64,000 nt of DNA from Kosakonia radicincitans DSM 16656 (lineage in GTDB: Bacteria; Pseudomonadota; Gammaproteobacteria; Enterobacterales; Enterobacteriaceae), in the NCBI RefSeq assembly GCF_000280495.2, contig NZ_CP018016.1, positions 1,488,001-1,552,000 on the forward strand, read 5' to 3'. The notes below the pieces were generated by a model. That model was not told the origin of the DNA. It ran no database searches and saw nothing but the letters and a program-made list of their open reading frames with translations. Both the position numbers and the translations under genes were made by a program. Every line of letters begins with the position of its first letter. The stretch's first letter is position 1. Below, in pieces: positions 1-12,132 of this stretch.

Positions 1-1119
1 CTGATTGTTAAAATCGCGCCCGCAGTAGCGAAAGCGGCGATGACTTCCGGCGTGGCGACACGGCCGATTGCTGATTTCGATGCCTACGTCGATAAGCTCA
101 CCGAGTTCGTCTACAAAACCAACCTGTTTATGAAGCCGGTTTTCTCCCAGGCCCGCAATGCGCCGAAACGCGTGGTGCTGACCGAAGGCGAAGAGCCGCG
201 CGTGCTGCATGCAACGCAGGAGCTGGTTACGCTGGGGCTGGCGAAACCGATCCTCGTCGGGCGACCGGGCGTGATTGAGATGCGCATTCAGAAGCTCGGC
301 CTGCAAATTCGTCCGGGCGTCGATTTTGAGATCGTCAACAACGAGTCGGATCCGCGCTTTAAAGAGTACTGGACGGAATACTTCAGCATCATGAAGCGTC
401 GGGGGATTACGCAAGAGCAGGCGCAGCGCGCTGTGATCGCCAACACCACGGTGATCGGCGCGATCATGGTACATCGTGGCGAAGCCGACGCAATGATTTG
501 CGGCACCATCGGCGATTACCATGAGCACTTCAGTGTAGTGCAGGAGATATTCGGCTATCGCGATAATGTGCATGCGGCCGGGGCGATGAATGCGCTGCTG
601 CTGCCCAGCGGTAACACGTTTATTGCTGATACCTATGTCAATGAAGATCCCAGCGCCGAACAACTGGCGGAGATCACCTTGCTGGCAGCGGAAACCGTGC
701 GGCGCTTTGGTATCGAACCGCGTGTGGCGCTGCTGTCGCACTCGCAGTTTGGCTCATCCAGTGCGCCCGCTGCGGTGAAAATGCGCGATACGTTGACACT
801 GGTGCGTCAACGCGCGCCGGATCTGATGATCGATGGCGAAATGCATGGTGATGCGGCGCTCGATGAGAGTATCCGCCATGAGCGGATGCCGGACAGCCCG
901 CTGAAAGGGGCGGCGAATATCCTGATTATGCCGAACGTTGAAGCTGCGCGAATCAGCTACAACCTGCTGCGCGTCTCCAGTTCAGAAGGGGTGACCGTCG
1001 GGCCGGTGCTGATGGGCGTTGCCAAACCGGTGCATGTGCTGACGCCAATCGCCTCAGTACGGCGTATCGTCAACATGGTGGCGCTGGCGGTGGTGGAAGC
1101 GCAGACCCAGCCGCTGTAA
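1..1119 (+). CDS. maeB: NADP-dependent malic enzyme MaeB, C-terminal part (5' end outside window)
   Basis: The frame is open from base 1 and gives 372 residues, about half of the roughly 760-residue E. coli MaeB, which oxidatively decarboxylates malate to pyruvate with NADP+. The catalytic malic-enzyme domain lies mostly before the window. What is visible is chiefly the C-terminal phosphotransacetylase-like domain, a regulatory module in this family (from about FMKPVFSQARNAPKRVVLTEGEE onward, with ICGTIGDYHEHF and PNVEAARISYNLL motifs). The end AQTQPL matches the E. coli C-terminus. It is followed by a REP element and converges with hemF, as in E. coli. The start cannot be seen. Confidence 0.95.
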   Translation: MIVKIAPAVAKAAMTSGVATRPIADFDAYVDKLTEFVYKTNLFMKPVFSQARNAPKRVVLTEGEEPRVLHATQELVTLGLAKPILVGRPGVIEMRIQKLGLQIRPGVDFEIVNNESDPRFKEYWTEYFSIMKRRGITQEQAQRAVIANTTVIGAIMVHRGEADAMICGTIGDYHEHFSVVQEIFGYRDNVHAAGAMNALLLPSGNTFIADTYVNEDPSAEQLAEITLLAAETVRRFGIEPRVALLSHSQFGSSSAPAAVKMRDTLTLVRQRAPDLMIDGEMHGDAALDESIRHERMPDSPLKGAANILIMPNVEAARISYNLLRVSSSEGVTVGPVLMGVAKPVHVLTPIASVRRIVNMVALAVVEAQTQPL

Positions 1120-1149
1120 ATGTGTTGCAGGCCTGTTCAGGCATTATTG

Positions 1150-1179
1150 GCCGGATGGCGCGTAAGCGCTTATCCGGCC
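1150..1179. repeat. REP-type palindromic element
   Basis: The imperfect palindrome starts GCCGGATGGCG and ends CTTATCCGGC, the classic enterobacterial REP/BIME consensus. It lies in the 74-bp gap between the convergent maeB and hemF genes, the usual place for REPs, and may stabilise mRNA 3' ends or assist termination. Confidence 0.85.
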
Positions 1180-1193
1180 TGTAAAACCTGCCA

Positions 1194-2968
<1,775 letters not shown>

Positions 2969-3180
2969 ACGTCTGAATGTTTTTATCCGTGGTCCCTGGT
3001 GTTATATCGTATCGTCCTGGTCGCGACGACAATCCACAAGAGCGATTGTTTTACTTTTCATTTCAATACGTGACAGAGCGCCATTATGCCAAATTTCTAC
3101 GGTAAAGAGTCTGGATATTGGCTAAGGCGCTGCTTCGGGCCATAATCACCATTTACACAGTTGAAAAGACGGGGAATACC

Positions 3181-3606
3181 ATGGAGATACGCGTTTTTCG
3201 CCAGGACGACTTCGAAGAAGTGATCACCTTGTGGGAGCGCTGTGATCTGCTGCGACCATGGAATGATCCGGAAATGGATATCGAACGAAAAGTGAATCAC
3301 GATGTCAGTCTGTTTCTGGTGGCGGAAGTGAGTGGTGAAGTGGTGGGCACGGTAATGGGCGGTTATGACGGCCATCGTGGCTCGGCATACTATCTCGGCG
3401 TACACCCGGAATTTCGCGGCCGCGGCATTGCTAACGCTTTGCTTAATCGGCTGGAGAAAAAACTGATTGCCCGTGGCTGCCCGAAAATCAATCTGATGGT
3501 ACGTGAAGATAACGATATGGTGATCGGCATGTACGAGCGGCTGGGCTACGAGCATAGCGACTCGGTTAACTTAGGAAAACGTTTGATAGAAGATGAAGAG
3601 TATTGA
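3181..3606 (+). CDS. ypeA: GNAT-family acetyltransferase YpeA
   Basis: A 141-residue GCN5-related N-acetyltransferase matching E. coli YpeA almost throughout ([21 protein letters not shown] start, LIEDEEY end). The acetyl-CoA binding motif is visible as [25 protein letters not shown], residues about 76-100. The ATG at 3181 is chosen by homology; the longer open frame from 3118 has no good ribosome binding site. The substrate is unknown. The 3' end overlaps yfeZ by 14 nt, suggesting co-translation. Confidence 0.93.
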   Translation: MEIRVFRQDDFEEVITLWERCDLLRPWNDPEMDIERKVNHDVSLFLVAEVSGEVVGTVMGGYDGHRGSAYYLGVHPEFRGRGIANALLNRLEKKLIARGCPKINLMVREDNDMVIGMYERLGYEHSDSVNLGKRLIEDEEY

Positions 3607-4042
3607 TATTTCACCTTCCGACTACGACAGGCATGGACGCCTACGGCTTCCCTTTCTGTTCTGGTGCGCGCTGGTGTTACAGGCGCGTACCTGGATTTTA
3701 TTTGTGATGGCAGGTGCATCGCGCGGGCAAGGCGATGCGCTGCTGATGCTGTTTTATCCCGACCATAATCAGTTCTGGCTGGGCTTATTGCCCGGCTTGC
3801 CTGCGGCGCTGGCTTTTTTTCTCAGCGCGCGCCGCGAGCATCACCCGCGTCTCTGGCGTGCGATCTACCCATTAATGCTGCTGGTACAGTTGGCACTGGT
3901 GCTGTGGCTGCCTTCGCGCTGGTTCAGCGGCGAAGCGCTCTCTGGTATTGGGCTTTCACTGCTGGTTATCGACCTCTTTATTCTCTGGTGGCTGGCGACG
4001 TCCCGCCGTCTGCGCGCCTGTTTTTATTCCTCAGATGAATGA
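3593..4042 (+). CDS. yfeZ: Inner membrane protein YfeZ (DUF2919)
   Basis: A 149-residue membrane protein recognisable as YfeZ by its [20 protein letters not shown] opening and [10 protein letters not shown] end. About four hydrophobic segments are visible (residues ~20-40, 58-75, 88-105, 115-135). The start lies inside the end of ypeA in another frame, so the pair forms a tight two-gene unit. No biochemical function is known for the family. Confidence 0.9.
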   Translation: MKSIDISPSDYDRHGRLRLPFLFWCALVLQARTWILFVMAGASRGQGDALLMLFYPDHNQFWLGLLPGLPAALAFFLSARREHHPRLWRAIYPLMLLVQLALVLWLPSRWFSGEALSGIGLSLLVIDLFILWWLATSRRLRACFYSSDE

Positions 4043-4102
4043 ACGGCACTTTTTGCCCGCCAGCGACTCCAACTGGCGTTAAATGAAAAAAAGGAACGGT
4101 GC

Positions 4103-4678
4103 ATGAAATCCCTGCGTACTTTTATTTGTGTGCTGCCGCTGGCATTGACCGGCTGCTCAACACTCGCGTCTGTGAATTGGTCGGCTGCGTATCCGTGGAA
4201 CTGGTTTGGTTCCTCGATCGAAGTGAGCGAAAACGGCGTCGGCAAAATTACTGCCAGCACGCCGCTTGATGAGCAGGCCATTAATGATGCGTTAAGCGGC
4301 GACTACCATCTGCGTAGCGGCATGAAAACGGAAAATGGCAGCATTGTCCGCTATTTCGAGGCGCTGAAAGATACCCAACTGGCGCTGGTTGTTAACGGCG
4401 AAAATGGCGCGGTGAGCCGCATTGATGTGCTGGATAGCGATATCGCCACCGACAAAGGCGTGAAAATCGGCACACCGTTTAGCGCCGTGTTTGATAAGGC
4501 GTTTGGCAACTGTGTGAAAGGGGCGGGCGATGACAGTACTGGCGTTGAATGTAAAGCGCCGGGCAGCCAGCACATTAGCTATGTCTTTACTGGCGAATGG
4601 AGCGGCCCTGAAGGGTTAATGCCTTCTGATGACACCCTGAAAAACTGGAAATTAAGCAAGCTGGTATGGCGCCGATAA
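4103..4678 (+). CDS. yfeY: RpoE-regulated-type lipoprotein YfeY (DUF1131)
   Basis: A 191-residue lipoprotein: the signal peptide MKSLRTFICVLPLALTGCS carries a lipobox with the modified Cys at residue 18. The remainder matches E. coli YfeY, a member of the sigmaE regulon. I could not identify a convincing sigmaE promoter by eye in the 60 bp before the ATG. The AAGGAA before the start is a good ribosome binding site. The function is unknown; it is predicted to be anchored in the envelope. Confidence 0.9.
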   Translation: MKSLRTFICVLPLALTGCSTLASVNWSAAYPWNWFGSSIEVSENGVGKITASTPLDEQAINDALSGDYHLRSGMKTENGSIVRYFEALKDTQLALVVNGENGAVSRIDVLDSDIATDKGVKIGTPFSAVFDKAFGNCVKGAGDDSTGVECKAPGSQHISYVFTGEWSGPEGLMPSDDTLKNWKLSKLVWRR

Positions 4679-4770
4679 TTTGATCGCAACGCGCCGCGAC
4701 GTGGCGAAAAGACGGTACAATAGCGCGCTTATCGCCACGCATGTGTGGCTTGTTTTTTCCAGGAGGAGTG

Positions 4771-5670
4771 ATGTCTCAGGTGCAAAGCGGCATTTTGCCG
4801 GAACACTGCCGTGCAGCGATTTGGATTGAAGCCAGCGTCAAAGGGGACACAGATGCCCTGCGCGCGGGCAGTAAAGTTTTTGTCGATAAGCTGGCAACTT
4901 TTCAGCAAAAATTTCCCGATGCGGCGTTGGGGGCGACGGTAGCCTTCGGTAACAACGCATGGCGCGCGCTGAACGGCCCGCAAGGCGCAGAGGAGCTGAA
5001 AGATTTCCCCTCTTACGGCAAAGGTCTGGCTCCCGCCACGCAGCATGATGTGCTGATCCATATTCTCTCCCTGCGCCATGATGTGAATTTTTCTGTCGCC
5101 CAGGCCGCGCTGGAAGCGTTTGGCGATGCTATCGAGGTGAAAGAAGAGACACACGGCTTCCGTTGGGTGGAAGATCGCGATCTGAGCGGCTTTGTCGACG
5201 GTACGGAAAACCCGGCAGGCGATGAGAAGCGCCGCGAAGTGGCGATTATTCAGGATGGCGTCGACGCTGGCGGCACGTATGTGATGGTGCAGCGCTGGGA
5301 GCACAATCTGAAGCAGCTCAACCGTATGAGCGTTGCCGATCAGGAGATGATGATTGGCCGCACCAAAGAGGCGAATGAAGAGATCGACGGCGATGCGCGT
5401 CCGGTTACCTCGCACCTGACCCGTGTCGATCTGAAAGAGGACGGCAAAGGGCTGAAAATTGTGCGCCAGAGCCTGCCGTACGGCACCGCCAGCGGCACGC
5501 ACGGCCTTTACTTCTGTACTTACTGTGCGCGTCTTTACAACATTGAACAGCAACTGCTGAGCATGTTTGGCGATACTGATGGCAAACGCGATGCAATGCT
5601 GCGTTTCACCCGTCCGGTAACAGGCGGTTACTATTTTGCGCCGTCGCTCGATAAGCTGCTGTCGCTGTAA
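4771..5670 (+). CDS. yfeX: Dye-decolorizing-type haem peroxidase YfeX
   Basis: A 299-residue DyP-type peroxidase nearly identical in layout to E. coli YfeX. The signature GFVDGTENP (residues about 148-156) carries the distal catalytic Asp, and the proximal haem His is expected in the SHLTRVDL region. It is cytoplasmic, with no signal peptide. Its native substrate is debated in E. coli (porphyrinogen oxidation, disputed deferrochelatase). The ATG at 4771 follows a strong AGGAGG-like site, so the upstream in-frame codons from 4741 are not used. A near-consensus -10 (TACAAT, about 4717) lies upstream. Confidence 0.94.
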   Translation: MSQVQSGILPEHCRAAIWIEASVKGDTDALRAGSKVFVDKLATFQQKFPDAALGATVAFGNNAWRALNGPQGAEELKDFPSYGKGLAPATQHDVLIHILSLRHDVNFSVAQAALEAFGDAIEVKEETHGFRWVEDRDLSGFVDGTENPAGDEKRREVAIIQDGVDAGGTYVMVQRWEHNLKQLNRMSVADQEMMIGRTKEANEEIDGDARPVTSHLTRVDLKEDGKGLKIVRQSLPYGTASGTHGLYFCTYCARLYNIEQQLLSMFGDTDGKRDAMLRFTRPVTGGYYFAPSLDKLLSL

Positions 5671-5686
5671 TATCCGGCTTCCTTCC

Positions 5687-5706
5687 TGGCCGGGGAGACC
5701 CGGCCA
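5687..5706 (+). terminator. Hairpin after yfeX
   Basis: A perfect 8-bp stem (TGGCCGGG / CCCGGCCA) with a GAGA tetraloop lies 17 nt past the yfeX stop. The following bases are pyrimidine-rich but not a true T-run, so termination may be partial. Confidence 0.5.
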
Positions 5707-5832
5707 TACTCCTTTCTGCTTATACTCTTTTATGATTCCAAATCACCAAATGGTATATAAAACCGTTACTGGTTTCACACCCGTTATAAATAAACTGAGG
5801 GTTGTGGAGTCATCAGCTTATAAGGGTGCGCA
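5707..5832 (+). promoter_or_regulatory. cysP promoter region, likely CysB-activated
   Basis: The AT-rich stretch before cysP holds a TATAAA-type -10 (about 5785) and no good -35, as expected of a CysB-dependent promoter. In E. coli and Salmonella this operon is activated by CysB with N-acetylserine. CysB sites are too degenerate to place by eye, so the assignment rests on gene identity. Confidence 0.45.
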
Positions 5833-6849
5833 ATGGCCGTTAACTTACTGAAAAAAGGATATCTGACGCTGGCAGCAATGACGCTGTGGGCGGCGCAGGC
5901 ACAGGCGACGGAACTGCTAAACAGCTCTTATGATGTGTCACGCGAGCTCTTTGCGGCGCTGAATACACCGTTTGAACAGCAATGGGCGAAAGATAACGCT
6001 GGCGATAAGCTGACGATCAAACAATCTCATGCTGGTTCGTCAAAACAGGCGCTGGCGATTTTGCAGGGGCTGAAAGCGGATGTCGTTACCTATAACCAGG
6101 TAACGGATGTGCAGATCCTGCACGACAAAGGCAACTTGATCCCGGCGGACTGGCAAAGCCGTTTACCGAACAACAGTTCACCGTTCTATTCGACGATGGC
6201 GTTTCTCGTTCGTAAAGGCAATCCGAAGAATATCCACGAGTGGAGCGACCTGGTGCGTTCCGACGTAAAACTGATTTTCCCGAACCCGAAAACCTCTGGT
6301 AATGCCCGTTACACTTATCTGGCGGCGTGGGGCGCAGCGGATCAGGCGGACGGCGGCGATAAAGCGAAAACTGAACAGTTTATGACGCAGTTTTTGAAAA
6401 ACGTCGAAGTGTTCGATACCGGCGGTCGCGGCGCAACCACCACGTTCGTTGAGCGCGGTCTTGGCGATGTGCTGATTTCCTTTGAATCCGAAGTCAACAA
6501 CATCCGCAAACAGTACGAAGCGCAGGGTTTTGAAGTGGTGGTGCCGAAGGTCAACATCCTGGCGGAATTCCCGGTGGCCTGGGTCGATAAAAATGTTAAA
6601 GCCAACGGGACGGAAAAGGCCGCGAAAGCGTACCTCAACTGGCTCTACAGCCCGCAGGCGCAAACCATCATCACCGATTACTACTACCGCGTGAATAATC
6701 CGGAAGTGATGGCGAAGCTGGCGGATAAATTCCCGCAGACCGCGCTGTTCCGCGTGGAAGACAAATTTGGCTCCTGGCCTGATGTGATGAAAACCCACTT
6801 CGCCAGCGGCGGCGAGCTGGACAAGTTACTGGCGGCGGGGCGTAAGTGA
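5833..6849 (+). CDS. cysP: Periplasmic thiosulfate/sulfate-binding protein CysP
   Basis: Binding protein of the CysPTWA sulfate/thiosulfate importer; 338 residues, identical in length to E. coli CysP. A signal peptide ([25 protein letters not shown]) precedes the mature start [14 protein letters not shown]. Conserved blocks include [27 protein letters not shown] and [21 protein letters not shown]. It is the first gene of cysP-cysT-cysW-cysA, overlapping cysT by 1 nt. Confidence 0.97.
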   Translation: MAVNLLKKGYLTLAAMTLWAAQAQATELLNSSYDVSRELFAALNTPFEQQWAKDNAGDKLTIKQSHAGSSKQALAILQGLKADVVTYNQVTDVQILHDKGNLIPADWQSRLPNNSSPFYSTMAFLVRKGNPKNIHEWSDLVRSDVKLIFPNPKTSGNARYTYLAAWGAADQADGGDKAKTEQFMTQFLKNVEVFDTGGRGATTTFVERGLGDVLISFESEVNNIRKQYEAQGFEVVVPKVNILAEFPVAWVDKNVKANGTEKAAKAYLNWLYSPQAQTIITDYYYRVNNPEVMAKLADKFPQTALFRVEDKFGSWPDVMKTHFASGGELDKLLAAGRK

Positions 6850-7682
6850 TGTTTGCAGGAACCGCAAAACGTGTGTTGCCGGGGTTTGGTTTAAGCCTCG
6901 GCAGCAGCCTGTTTTTTGTTTGTCTGGTATTGCTGTTGCCGCTGAGTGCTCTGGTCATGCAACTGGCGCAAATGAGCTGGTCGCAATACTGGCAAGTGGT
7001 CACCGACCCGCAGGTGGTGGCGGCTTATAAAGTCACTTTGCTGTCGGCGTTTGTGGCATCCGCTTTTAACGGCGTTTTTGGTCTGCTGATGGCCTGGATC
7101 CTCACCCGTTACCGTTTTCCGGGGCGTACGCTGCTGGACGCGCTGATTGACCTGCCGTTTGCACTGCCGACTGCGGTGGCCGGTTTAACGCTGGCGTCGC
7201 TGTTCTCCGTGAACGGGTTTTATGGCGAGTGGCTGGCGAAGTTCGATATCAAAGTGACTTACACCTGGCTTGGCATCGCAGTCGCCATGGCCTTTACCAG
7301 CATCCCGTTTGTGGTGCGCACCATCCAGCCGGTGCTGGAGGAGCTGGGGCCGGAATACGAAGAAGCGGCGGAAACCCTCGGCGCAACGCGCTGGCAGAGC
7401 TTTCGTCGCGTCGTGCTGCCGGAACTTTCTCCGGCGTTGATGGCGGGCGTGGCGCTGTCGTTCACTCGCAGTCTCGGCGAATTTGGCGCGGTGATCTTTA
7501 TTGCCGGTAACATTGCCTGGAAGACCGAAGTCACCTCGCTGATGATTTTTGTTCGTTTGCAGGAGTTTGATTACCCGGCGGCGAGCGCGATTGCTTCGGT
7601 GATCCTCGCGGCGTCGCTGCTGCTGCTGTTTTCCATCAACACCCTGCAAAGCCGTTTTGGCCAGCGTGTGGTAGGTCACTAA
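6849..7682 (+). CDS. cysT: Sulfate/thiosulfate ABC permease CysT (CysU)
   Basis: Inner-membrane permease of the sulfate/thiosulfate importer; 277 residues with six predicted membrane segments. The EAA loop that contacts CysA is visible as EEAAETLGATRWQSFRRVVLPELSPAL. The ATG at 6849 shares one base with the cysP stop and matches the E. coli N-terminus (MFA...RVLPGF); a GTG one codon earlier is possible but less likely. Its stop overlaps the cysW start by one base. Confidence 0.96.
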   Translation: MFAGTAKRVLPGFGLSLGSSLFFVCLVLLLPLSALVMQLAQMSWSQYWQVVTDPQVVAAYKVTLLSAFVASAFNGVFGLLMAWILTRYRFPGRTLLDALIDLPFALPTAVAGLTLASLFSVNGFYGEWLAKFDIKVTYTWLGIAVAMAFTSIPFVVRTIQPVLEELGPEYEEAAETLGATRWQSFRRVVLPELSPALMAGVALSFTRSLGEFGAVIFIAGNIAWKTEVTSLMIFVRLQEFDYPAASAIASVILAASLLLLFSINTLQSRFGQRVVGH

Positions 7683-8557
7683 TGGCGGAAATAACCGAAT
7701 TGAAACGCTATGACAAACCTCAGGTGAACTGGGGGAAAATATTTCTGATTACCGCGGGGGTTTTGCTCTCTGCGTTTATCCTTGTCGTGCCGATGATATA
7801 TATCTTCGTGAAGGCTTTCAGCAAAGGGCTGGTACCGGTGCTGGAAAACCTGGCGAATGCCGACATGCTGCATGCCATCTGGCTGACGGTGTTGATTGCG
7901 CTGATCACCGTACCGGTTAACCTCGTGTTTGGCACGCTGCTGGCGTGGCTGGTGACACGCTTTAACTTTCCCGGTCGCCAGCTTTTACTGACGTTACTGG
8001 ATATTCCGTTTGCGGTTTCGCCAGTGGTTGCGGGTCTGATTTATCTGCTGTTTTACGGTTCGAATGGCCCGCTTGGCGGCTGGCTGGATGCGCATAACCT
8101 GCAAATTATGTTTGCCTGGCCGGGCATGGCGCTGGTCACCATTTTCGTTACCTGTCCGTTTGTTGTGCGCGAGCTGGTTCCGGTGATGCTGAGCCAGGGG
8201 AGCCAGGAAGATGAAGCGGCGATCCTGCTGGGTGCCAGTGGCTGGCAGATGTTTCGCCGCGTAACGCTGCCGAATATCCGCTGGGCGCTGCTGTATGGCG
8301 TGGTGCTGACCAATGCGCGCGCGATTGGCGAGTTTGGCGCGGTCTCGGTGGTCTCCGGTTCGATTCGCGGTGAAACGCTGTCACTGCCGCTACAAATTGA
8401 GTTGCTGGAGCAGGACTACAACACGGTGGGTGCCTTTACCGCCGCCGCCCTGCTGACCCTGATGGCTATTTTGACACTGTTTTTGAAGAGTGCGTTGCAG
8501 TGGCGTTTGAACAACCATGAAAAACGCCAGCAACAGGAGGGAAATCATGAGCATTGA
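7682..8557 (+). CDS. cysW: Sulfate/thiosulfate ABC permease CysW
   Basis: Second permease of the CysPTWA importer, 291 residues as in E. coli. It has six hydrophobic segments and an EAA loop ([25 protein letters not shown]). It overlaps cysT by 1 nt and cysA by 11 nt, so the whole operon is translationally linked. Confidence 0.96.
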   Translation: MAEITELKRYDKPQVNWGKIFLITAGVLLSAFILVVPMIYIFVKAFSKGLVPVLENLANADMLHAIWLTVLIALITVPVNLVFGTLLAWLVTRFNFPGRQLLLTLLDIPFAVSPVVAGLIYLLFYGSNGPLGGWLDAHNLQIMFAWPGMALVTIFVTCPFVVRELVPVMLSQGSQEDEAAILLGASGWQMFRRVTLPNIRWALLYGVVLTNARAIGEFGAVSVVSGSIRGETLSLPLQIELLEQDYNTVGAFTAAALLTLMAILTLFLKSALQWRLNNHEKRQQQEGNHEH

Positions 8558-9641
8558 GATTGCCAATATTAAGAAGTCTTTTGGTCGCACCCAGGTGCTG
8601 AATGATATCTCGCTGGATATCCCTTCCGGGCAAATGGTGGCGCTGCTGGGGCCATCCGGCTCCGGGAAGACCACGCTGCTGCGCATTATCGCCGGGCTGG
8701 AGCACCAGACCAGCGGTCGTATTCGTTTTCACGGAACGGACGTAAGCCGGCTGCATGCCCGCGATCGCCGCGTTGGTTTTGTGTTTCAGCACTATGCGCT
8801 GTTCCGCCATATGACGGTGTTCGACAACATCGCTTTTGGGCTGACGGTGCTGCCGCGTCGCGAACGGCCGAACGCCGCGGCAATCAAAGCCAAAGTGACG
8901 CAATTGCTGGAGATGGTGCAGCTTGCTCATCTGGCCGAACGCTATCCGGCACAGCTTTCCGGCGGACAGAAACAGCGTGTGGCGCTGGCGCGTGCGTTGG
9001 CGGTAGAGCCGCAGATCCTGCTGCTGGATGAACCGTTTGGCGCGCTGGATGCGCAGGTGCGTAAAGAGCTGCGTCGCTGGCTGCGTCAGTTGCATGAAGA
9101 GCTAAAATTTACCAGCGTGTTCGTCACCCACGACCAGGAAGAGGCGACGGAAGTGGCCGACCGCGTGGTGGTGATGAGCCAGGGGAACATTGAACAGGCT
9201 GATGCGCCGGATCAGGTGTGGCGTGAACCGGCGACCCGCTTTGTGCTGGAGTTTATGGGCGAGGTCAATCGCCTGAAAGGCACGGTGACGGGCGGGCAGT
9301 TCCAGGTGGGCGCACACCGCTGGCCGCTGGGTTATACACCCGCCTGGCAGGGCGAAGTGGATCTGTTTTTGCGCCCCTGGGAAGTGGATATCAGCCGCCG
9401 CACCAGCCTGGATTCTCCACTGCCGGTGCAGGTGCTGGAAGCCAGCCCGAAAGGGCACTATACCCAACTGGTGGTGCAGCCGCTCGGCTGGAACCCTGAA
9501 CCTCTCACCGTTGTGATGCGCGATGAACAGCCGCCACAGCGCGGCGAGCGCCTGTTTGTCGGTTTGCAGCATGCGCGGTTGTATAACGGCAATGAACGTA
9601 TTGAAGCCGGTACAGAGCTTGCTCTGGCGGAAACTGCCTGA
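8547..9641 (+). CDS. cysA: Sulfate/thiosulfate ABC ATPase CysA
   Basis: ATP-hydrolysing subunit of the CysPTWA importer; 364 residues. Walker A is GPSGSGKT (about residue 35), the signature is LSGGQKQR, Walker B is [12 protein letters not shown], and the switch His is in [11 protein letters not shown]-terminal TOBE-like regulatory domain follows from about 240. The ATG at 8547 lies 6 nt after an AGGAGGG site inside the cysW end; upstream in-frame codons are cysW sequence. It ends before a REP/terminator cluster. Confidence 0.97.
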   Translation: MSIEIANIKKSFGRTQVLNDISLDIPSGQMVALLGPSGSGKTTLLRIIAGLEHQTSGRIRFHGTDVSRLHARDRRVGFVFQHYALFRHMTVFDNIAFGLTVLPRRERPNAAAIKAKVTQLLEMVQLAHLAERYPAQLSGGQKQRVALARALAVEPQILLLDEPFGALDAQVRKELRRWLRQLHEELKFTSVFVTHDQEEATEVADRVVVMSQGNIEQADAPDQVWREPATRFVLEFMGEVNRLKGTVTGGQFQVGAHRWPLGYTPAWQGEVDLFLRPWEVDISRRTSLDSPLPVQVLEASPKGHYTQLVVQPLGWNPEPLTVVMRDEQPPQRGERLFVGLQHARLYNGNERIEAGTELALAETA

Positions 9642-9663
9642 TAGGTTAAGCAGCATGTCTATC

Positions 9664-9689
9664 GCCCGGTAGCTCCTTGATTACCGGGC
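9664..9689. repeat. Inverted repeat, REP-like
   Basis: An 8-bp perfect stem (GCCCGGTA / TACCGGGC) with a 10-nt loop just after cysA. With the element at 9721 it forms a BIME-like pair in the cysA-cysM gap. Confidence 0.6.
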
Positions 9690-9720
9690 CTACAATATCT
9701 GCATCAGCACTGCTTTGTAG

Positions 9721-9751
9721 GCCGGGTAAGCGTAGCGCTACCCGGCTTTTT
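9721..9751 (+). terminator. REP-derived terminator after cysA
   Basis: GCCGGGTAAGCG and its complement CGCTACCCGGC form an 11-bp palindrome directly followed by a T-run. The sequence matches REP-family elements and also has the form of a Rho-independent terminator, separating cysA from cysM. Confidence 0.75.
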
Positions 9752-9766
9752 TATTGAGCAGGAACC

Positions 9767-10678
9767 GTGAATACATTAGAAGATACCATCGGCAATACAC
9801 CGCTGGTTAAATTGCAACGTCTGACGCCGGATAACGGCAGCGAAATCTGGGTCAAACTGGAAGGTAATAATCCCGCAGGATCGGTCAAAGATCGCGCCGC
9901 ACTGTCGATGATTGTGCAGGCGGAAAAGCGCGGAGAGATTAAGCCCGGGGATGTGCTGATTGAAGCTACCAGCGGCAATACCGGGATCGCACTGGCGATG
10001 ATTGCTGCGCTGAAAGGCTATCGCATGAAATTGCTGATGCCGGACAACATGAGTCAGGAACGGCGTGCGGCAATGCGCGCTTATGGCGCAGAGCTGATTC
10101 TGGTCACCAAAGAGCAAGGAATGGAAGGCGCGCGCGATCTGGCGCTGGAAATGGCCGCTCGCGGCGAGGGCAAGCTGCTCGATCAATTCAACAACCCGGA
10201 TAACCCCTACGCCCATTACACCACTACCGGTCCGGAAATCTGGCAGCAGACTGCCGGGCGGATCACCCATTTTGTCTCCAGCATGGGAACAACCGGTACT
10301 ATCACCGGCGTGTCGCGTTTTCTGCGTGAACAGGATAAACCCGTCACTATTGTCGGGCTGCAACCGGAAGAGGGGAGCAGCATTCCTGGCATTCGCCGCT
10401 GGCCTGCCGAATATATGCCGGGCATTTTTAACGCCGCGCTGGTGGATGAGGTTCTGGATATCCACCAACGCGAGGCGGAAAATACCATGCGCGCGCTGGC
10501 GGTTCAGGAGGGGATCTTCTGCGGCGTCAGTTCTGGCGGCGCGGTAGCGGGCGCATTGCGCGTGGCGAAAAGTACGCCAGGCGCAGTGATCGTCGCTATT
10601 ATCTGCGATCGCGGCGATCGTTACCTCTCCACCGGCGTGTTTGGTGAAGAGAGTTATTCGCAGGGCGCGGGGATTTAA
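9767..10678 (+). CDS. cysM: O-acetylserine sulfhydrylase B / S-sulfocysteine synthase CysM
   Basis: PLP enzyme making cysteine from O-acetylserine with sulfide, or S-sulfocysteine with thiosulfate, which suits its place beside the thiosulfate importer. 303 residues as in E. coli. The PLP lysine is in PAGSVKDRAA (about residue 41), the phosphate loop is SGNTGIALA, and the C-terminal SSGGAVAGAL is intact. It starts with GTG, as in E. coli, after an AGGAACC site. Confidence 0.96.
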   Translation: MNTLEDTIGNTPLVKLQRLTPDNGSEIWVKLEGNNPAGSVKDRAALSMIVQAEKRGEIKPGDVLIEATSGNTGIALAMIAALKGYRMKLLMPDNMSQERRAAMRAYGAELILVTKEQGMEGARDLALEMAARGEGKLLDQFNNPDNPYAHYTTTGPEIWQQTAGRITHFVSSMGTTGTITGVSRFLREQDKPVTIVGLQPEEGSSIPGIRRWPAEYMPGIFNAALVDEVLDIHQREAENTMRALAVQEGIFCGVSSGGAVAGALRVAKSTPGAVIVAIICDRGDRYLSTGVFGEESYSQGAGI

Positions 10679-10696
10679 CCCGTTAAGGAAGAGAGG

Positions 10697-11536
10697 ATGG
10701 AGATGATCCTGTTTCGGGATAAAACCCGGGCGCAGCAGGCTGATATCGTTGCGGTGCAGTCTCAGGTTGTGTACGGCAGCGTTGGCAACAGCATTGCGGT
10801 GCCAAATATTCGCCAGCACAATCTCAATGTGCTGGCCGTGCCGACAGTGCTGTTCAGCAATACGCCGCATTACGATACCTTTTACGGTGGTGTGATCCCG
10901 GATGAATGGTTTAGCGGTTACCTGCAAGCGTTGGAAGAGCGCGACGTTTTGCGTACGCTGAAAGCGGTAACCACAGGCTATATGGGAAGTGCCAGTCAGA
11001 TTGCACTGCTGGCAACGTGGCTTAAAGCGCTACGGGAGAAACACCCACAGCTATTGATTCTGGTCGATCCGGTTATTGGTGATACTGACAGCGGCATCTA
11101 TGTAAAAGAGGAAATTCCTCAGGCCTACCGCGAACATTTGTTGCCGCTGGCGCAGGGGATCACGCCGAACGTGTTTGAACTGGAAATTCTCAGCGGCAAA
11201 CCGTGCCGGGATCTGCAAAGCGCTATCGCTGCGGCAAAAGGGCTGCTGTCTGCGACTCTGCACTGGGTGGCGATAACCAGTGCGCCGGTGGATGAAGATG
11301 ACGGTCAGATACATGTGGTGCTGGTGACGGCGGATGAGGTTACCGTCAGTGGCTATCCACGTGTCGAAACGGATTTGAAAGGCACTGGCGATCTGTTTTG
11401 CTCCGAGCTGGTCAGCGGCGTTATTCAGGGAAATAAGCTGGATGTGGCCGTTCGCGCAGCAGGGAACAGAGTGGTGCAGGTAATGGGCTATACGCTGGAG
11501 AAAGGTTACGACGAGCTCATTTTACCGCCGTGCTAA
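10697..11536 (+). CDS. pdxK: Pyridoxal/pyridoxine/pyridoxamine kinase PdxK
   Basis: Phosphorylates B6 vitamers in the PLP salvage pathway. 279 residues, slightly shorter than E. coli PdxK (283). Ribokinase-like fold motifs: [20 protein letters not shown] at the N-terminus, [15 protein letters not shown] in the middle and the anion hole [14 protein letters not shown] near the C-terminus, whose Asp is the catalytic base. It follows cysM by 18 nt, so cysM-pdxK may be co-transcribed; E. coli has yfeK and yfeS in this neighbourhood, absent here. Confidence 0.94.
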   Translation: MEMILFRDKTRAQQADIVAVQSQVVYGSVGNSIAVPNIRQHNLNVLAVPTVLFSNTPHYDTFYGGVIPDEWFSGYLQALEERDVLRTLKAVTTGYMGSASQIALLATWLKALREKHPQLLILVDPVIGDTDSGIYVKEEIPQAYREHLLPLAQGITPNVFELEILSGKPCRDLQSAIAAAKGLLSATLHWVAITSAPVDEDDGQIHVVLVTADEVTVSGYPRVETDLKGTGDLFCSELVSGVIQGNKLDVAVRAAGNRVVQVMGYTLEKGYDELILPPC

Positions 11537-11541
11537 CCAAT

Positions 11542-11571
11542 AAAAATGGCGCCCGCAGGCGCCATTTTTTT
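11542..11571. terminator. Bidirectional terminator between pdxK and crr
   Basis: A-tract, perfect stem ATGGCGCC / GGCGCCAT with a CGCA loop, then a T-run. Symmetric A and T tracts serve both pdxK (+) and the convergent crr (-). Confidence 0.9.
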
Positions 11572-11582
11572 ATGCATTGAGC

Positions 11583-12092
11583 TTATTTTTTGATGCGGAT
11601 AACCGGGGTTTCACCCACGGTGACGCTACCAGAAAGTTTAATCAGCTCTTTGATTTCGTCCATGTTGGAGATAACAACCGGAGTCAGAGTTGACTTGGCT
11701 TTCTCTTCCAGCAGCGGCAGATCAAATTCGATTACCGGGTCGCCAACTTTCACGCGCTGGCCTTCTTCCGCGATGCGTTTGAAGCCTTCGCCTTTCAGTT
11801 CAACGGTGTCGATACCGAAGTGAACGAACAGTTCAATGCCGCTATCGGATTCGATAGAGAAGGCATGGTTGGTTTCAAAGATTTTGCCGATAGTACCATC
11901 AACCGGAGCAACCATTTTATTGCCGGTCGGTTTGATAGCGATGCCATCACCAACGATTTTTTCAGCGAACACCACATCCGGCACATCTTCAATATTGACG
12001 ATTTCGCCAGAAAGTGGGGCAACAATCTCAATGGTTCCGGTGTCTTTTTTATCATCAGAAACCAGAGATTTCAGTTTATCGAACAAACCCAT
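11583..12092 (-). CDS. crr: PTS glucose-specific enzyme IIA, Crr
   Basis: EIIA-Glc passes phosphate from HPr to EIICB-Glc and regulates adenylate cyclase and inducer exclusion. 169 residues, the family length. The active-site His is in the [15 protein letters not shown] block (about residue 91), and the partner His is in the [13 protein letters not shown] block. It is the last gene of ptsH-ptsI-crr, 40 nt after ptsI. Confidence 0.98.
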   Translation of the reverse strand: MGLFDKLKSLVSDDKKDTGTIEIVAPLSGEIVNIEDVPDVVFAEKIVGDGIAIKPTGNKMVAPVDGTIGKIFETNHAFSIESDSGIELFVHFGIDTVELKGEGFKRIAEEGQRVKVGDPVIEFDLPLLEEKAKSTLTPVVISNMDEIKELIKLSGSVTVGETPVIRIKK

Positions 12093-12132
12093 GATCTTCT
12101 CCTAAGCAGTAATTTGGGCCGCATCTCGTGGA

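Noticed and set aside
9776..10927. 383-residue minus-strand open frame over cysM and pdxK
   Set aside because: Fully antisense to conserved genes with diagnostic motifs; His/Arg-rich shadow composition.
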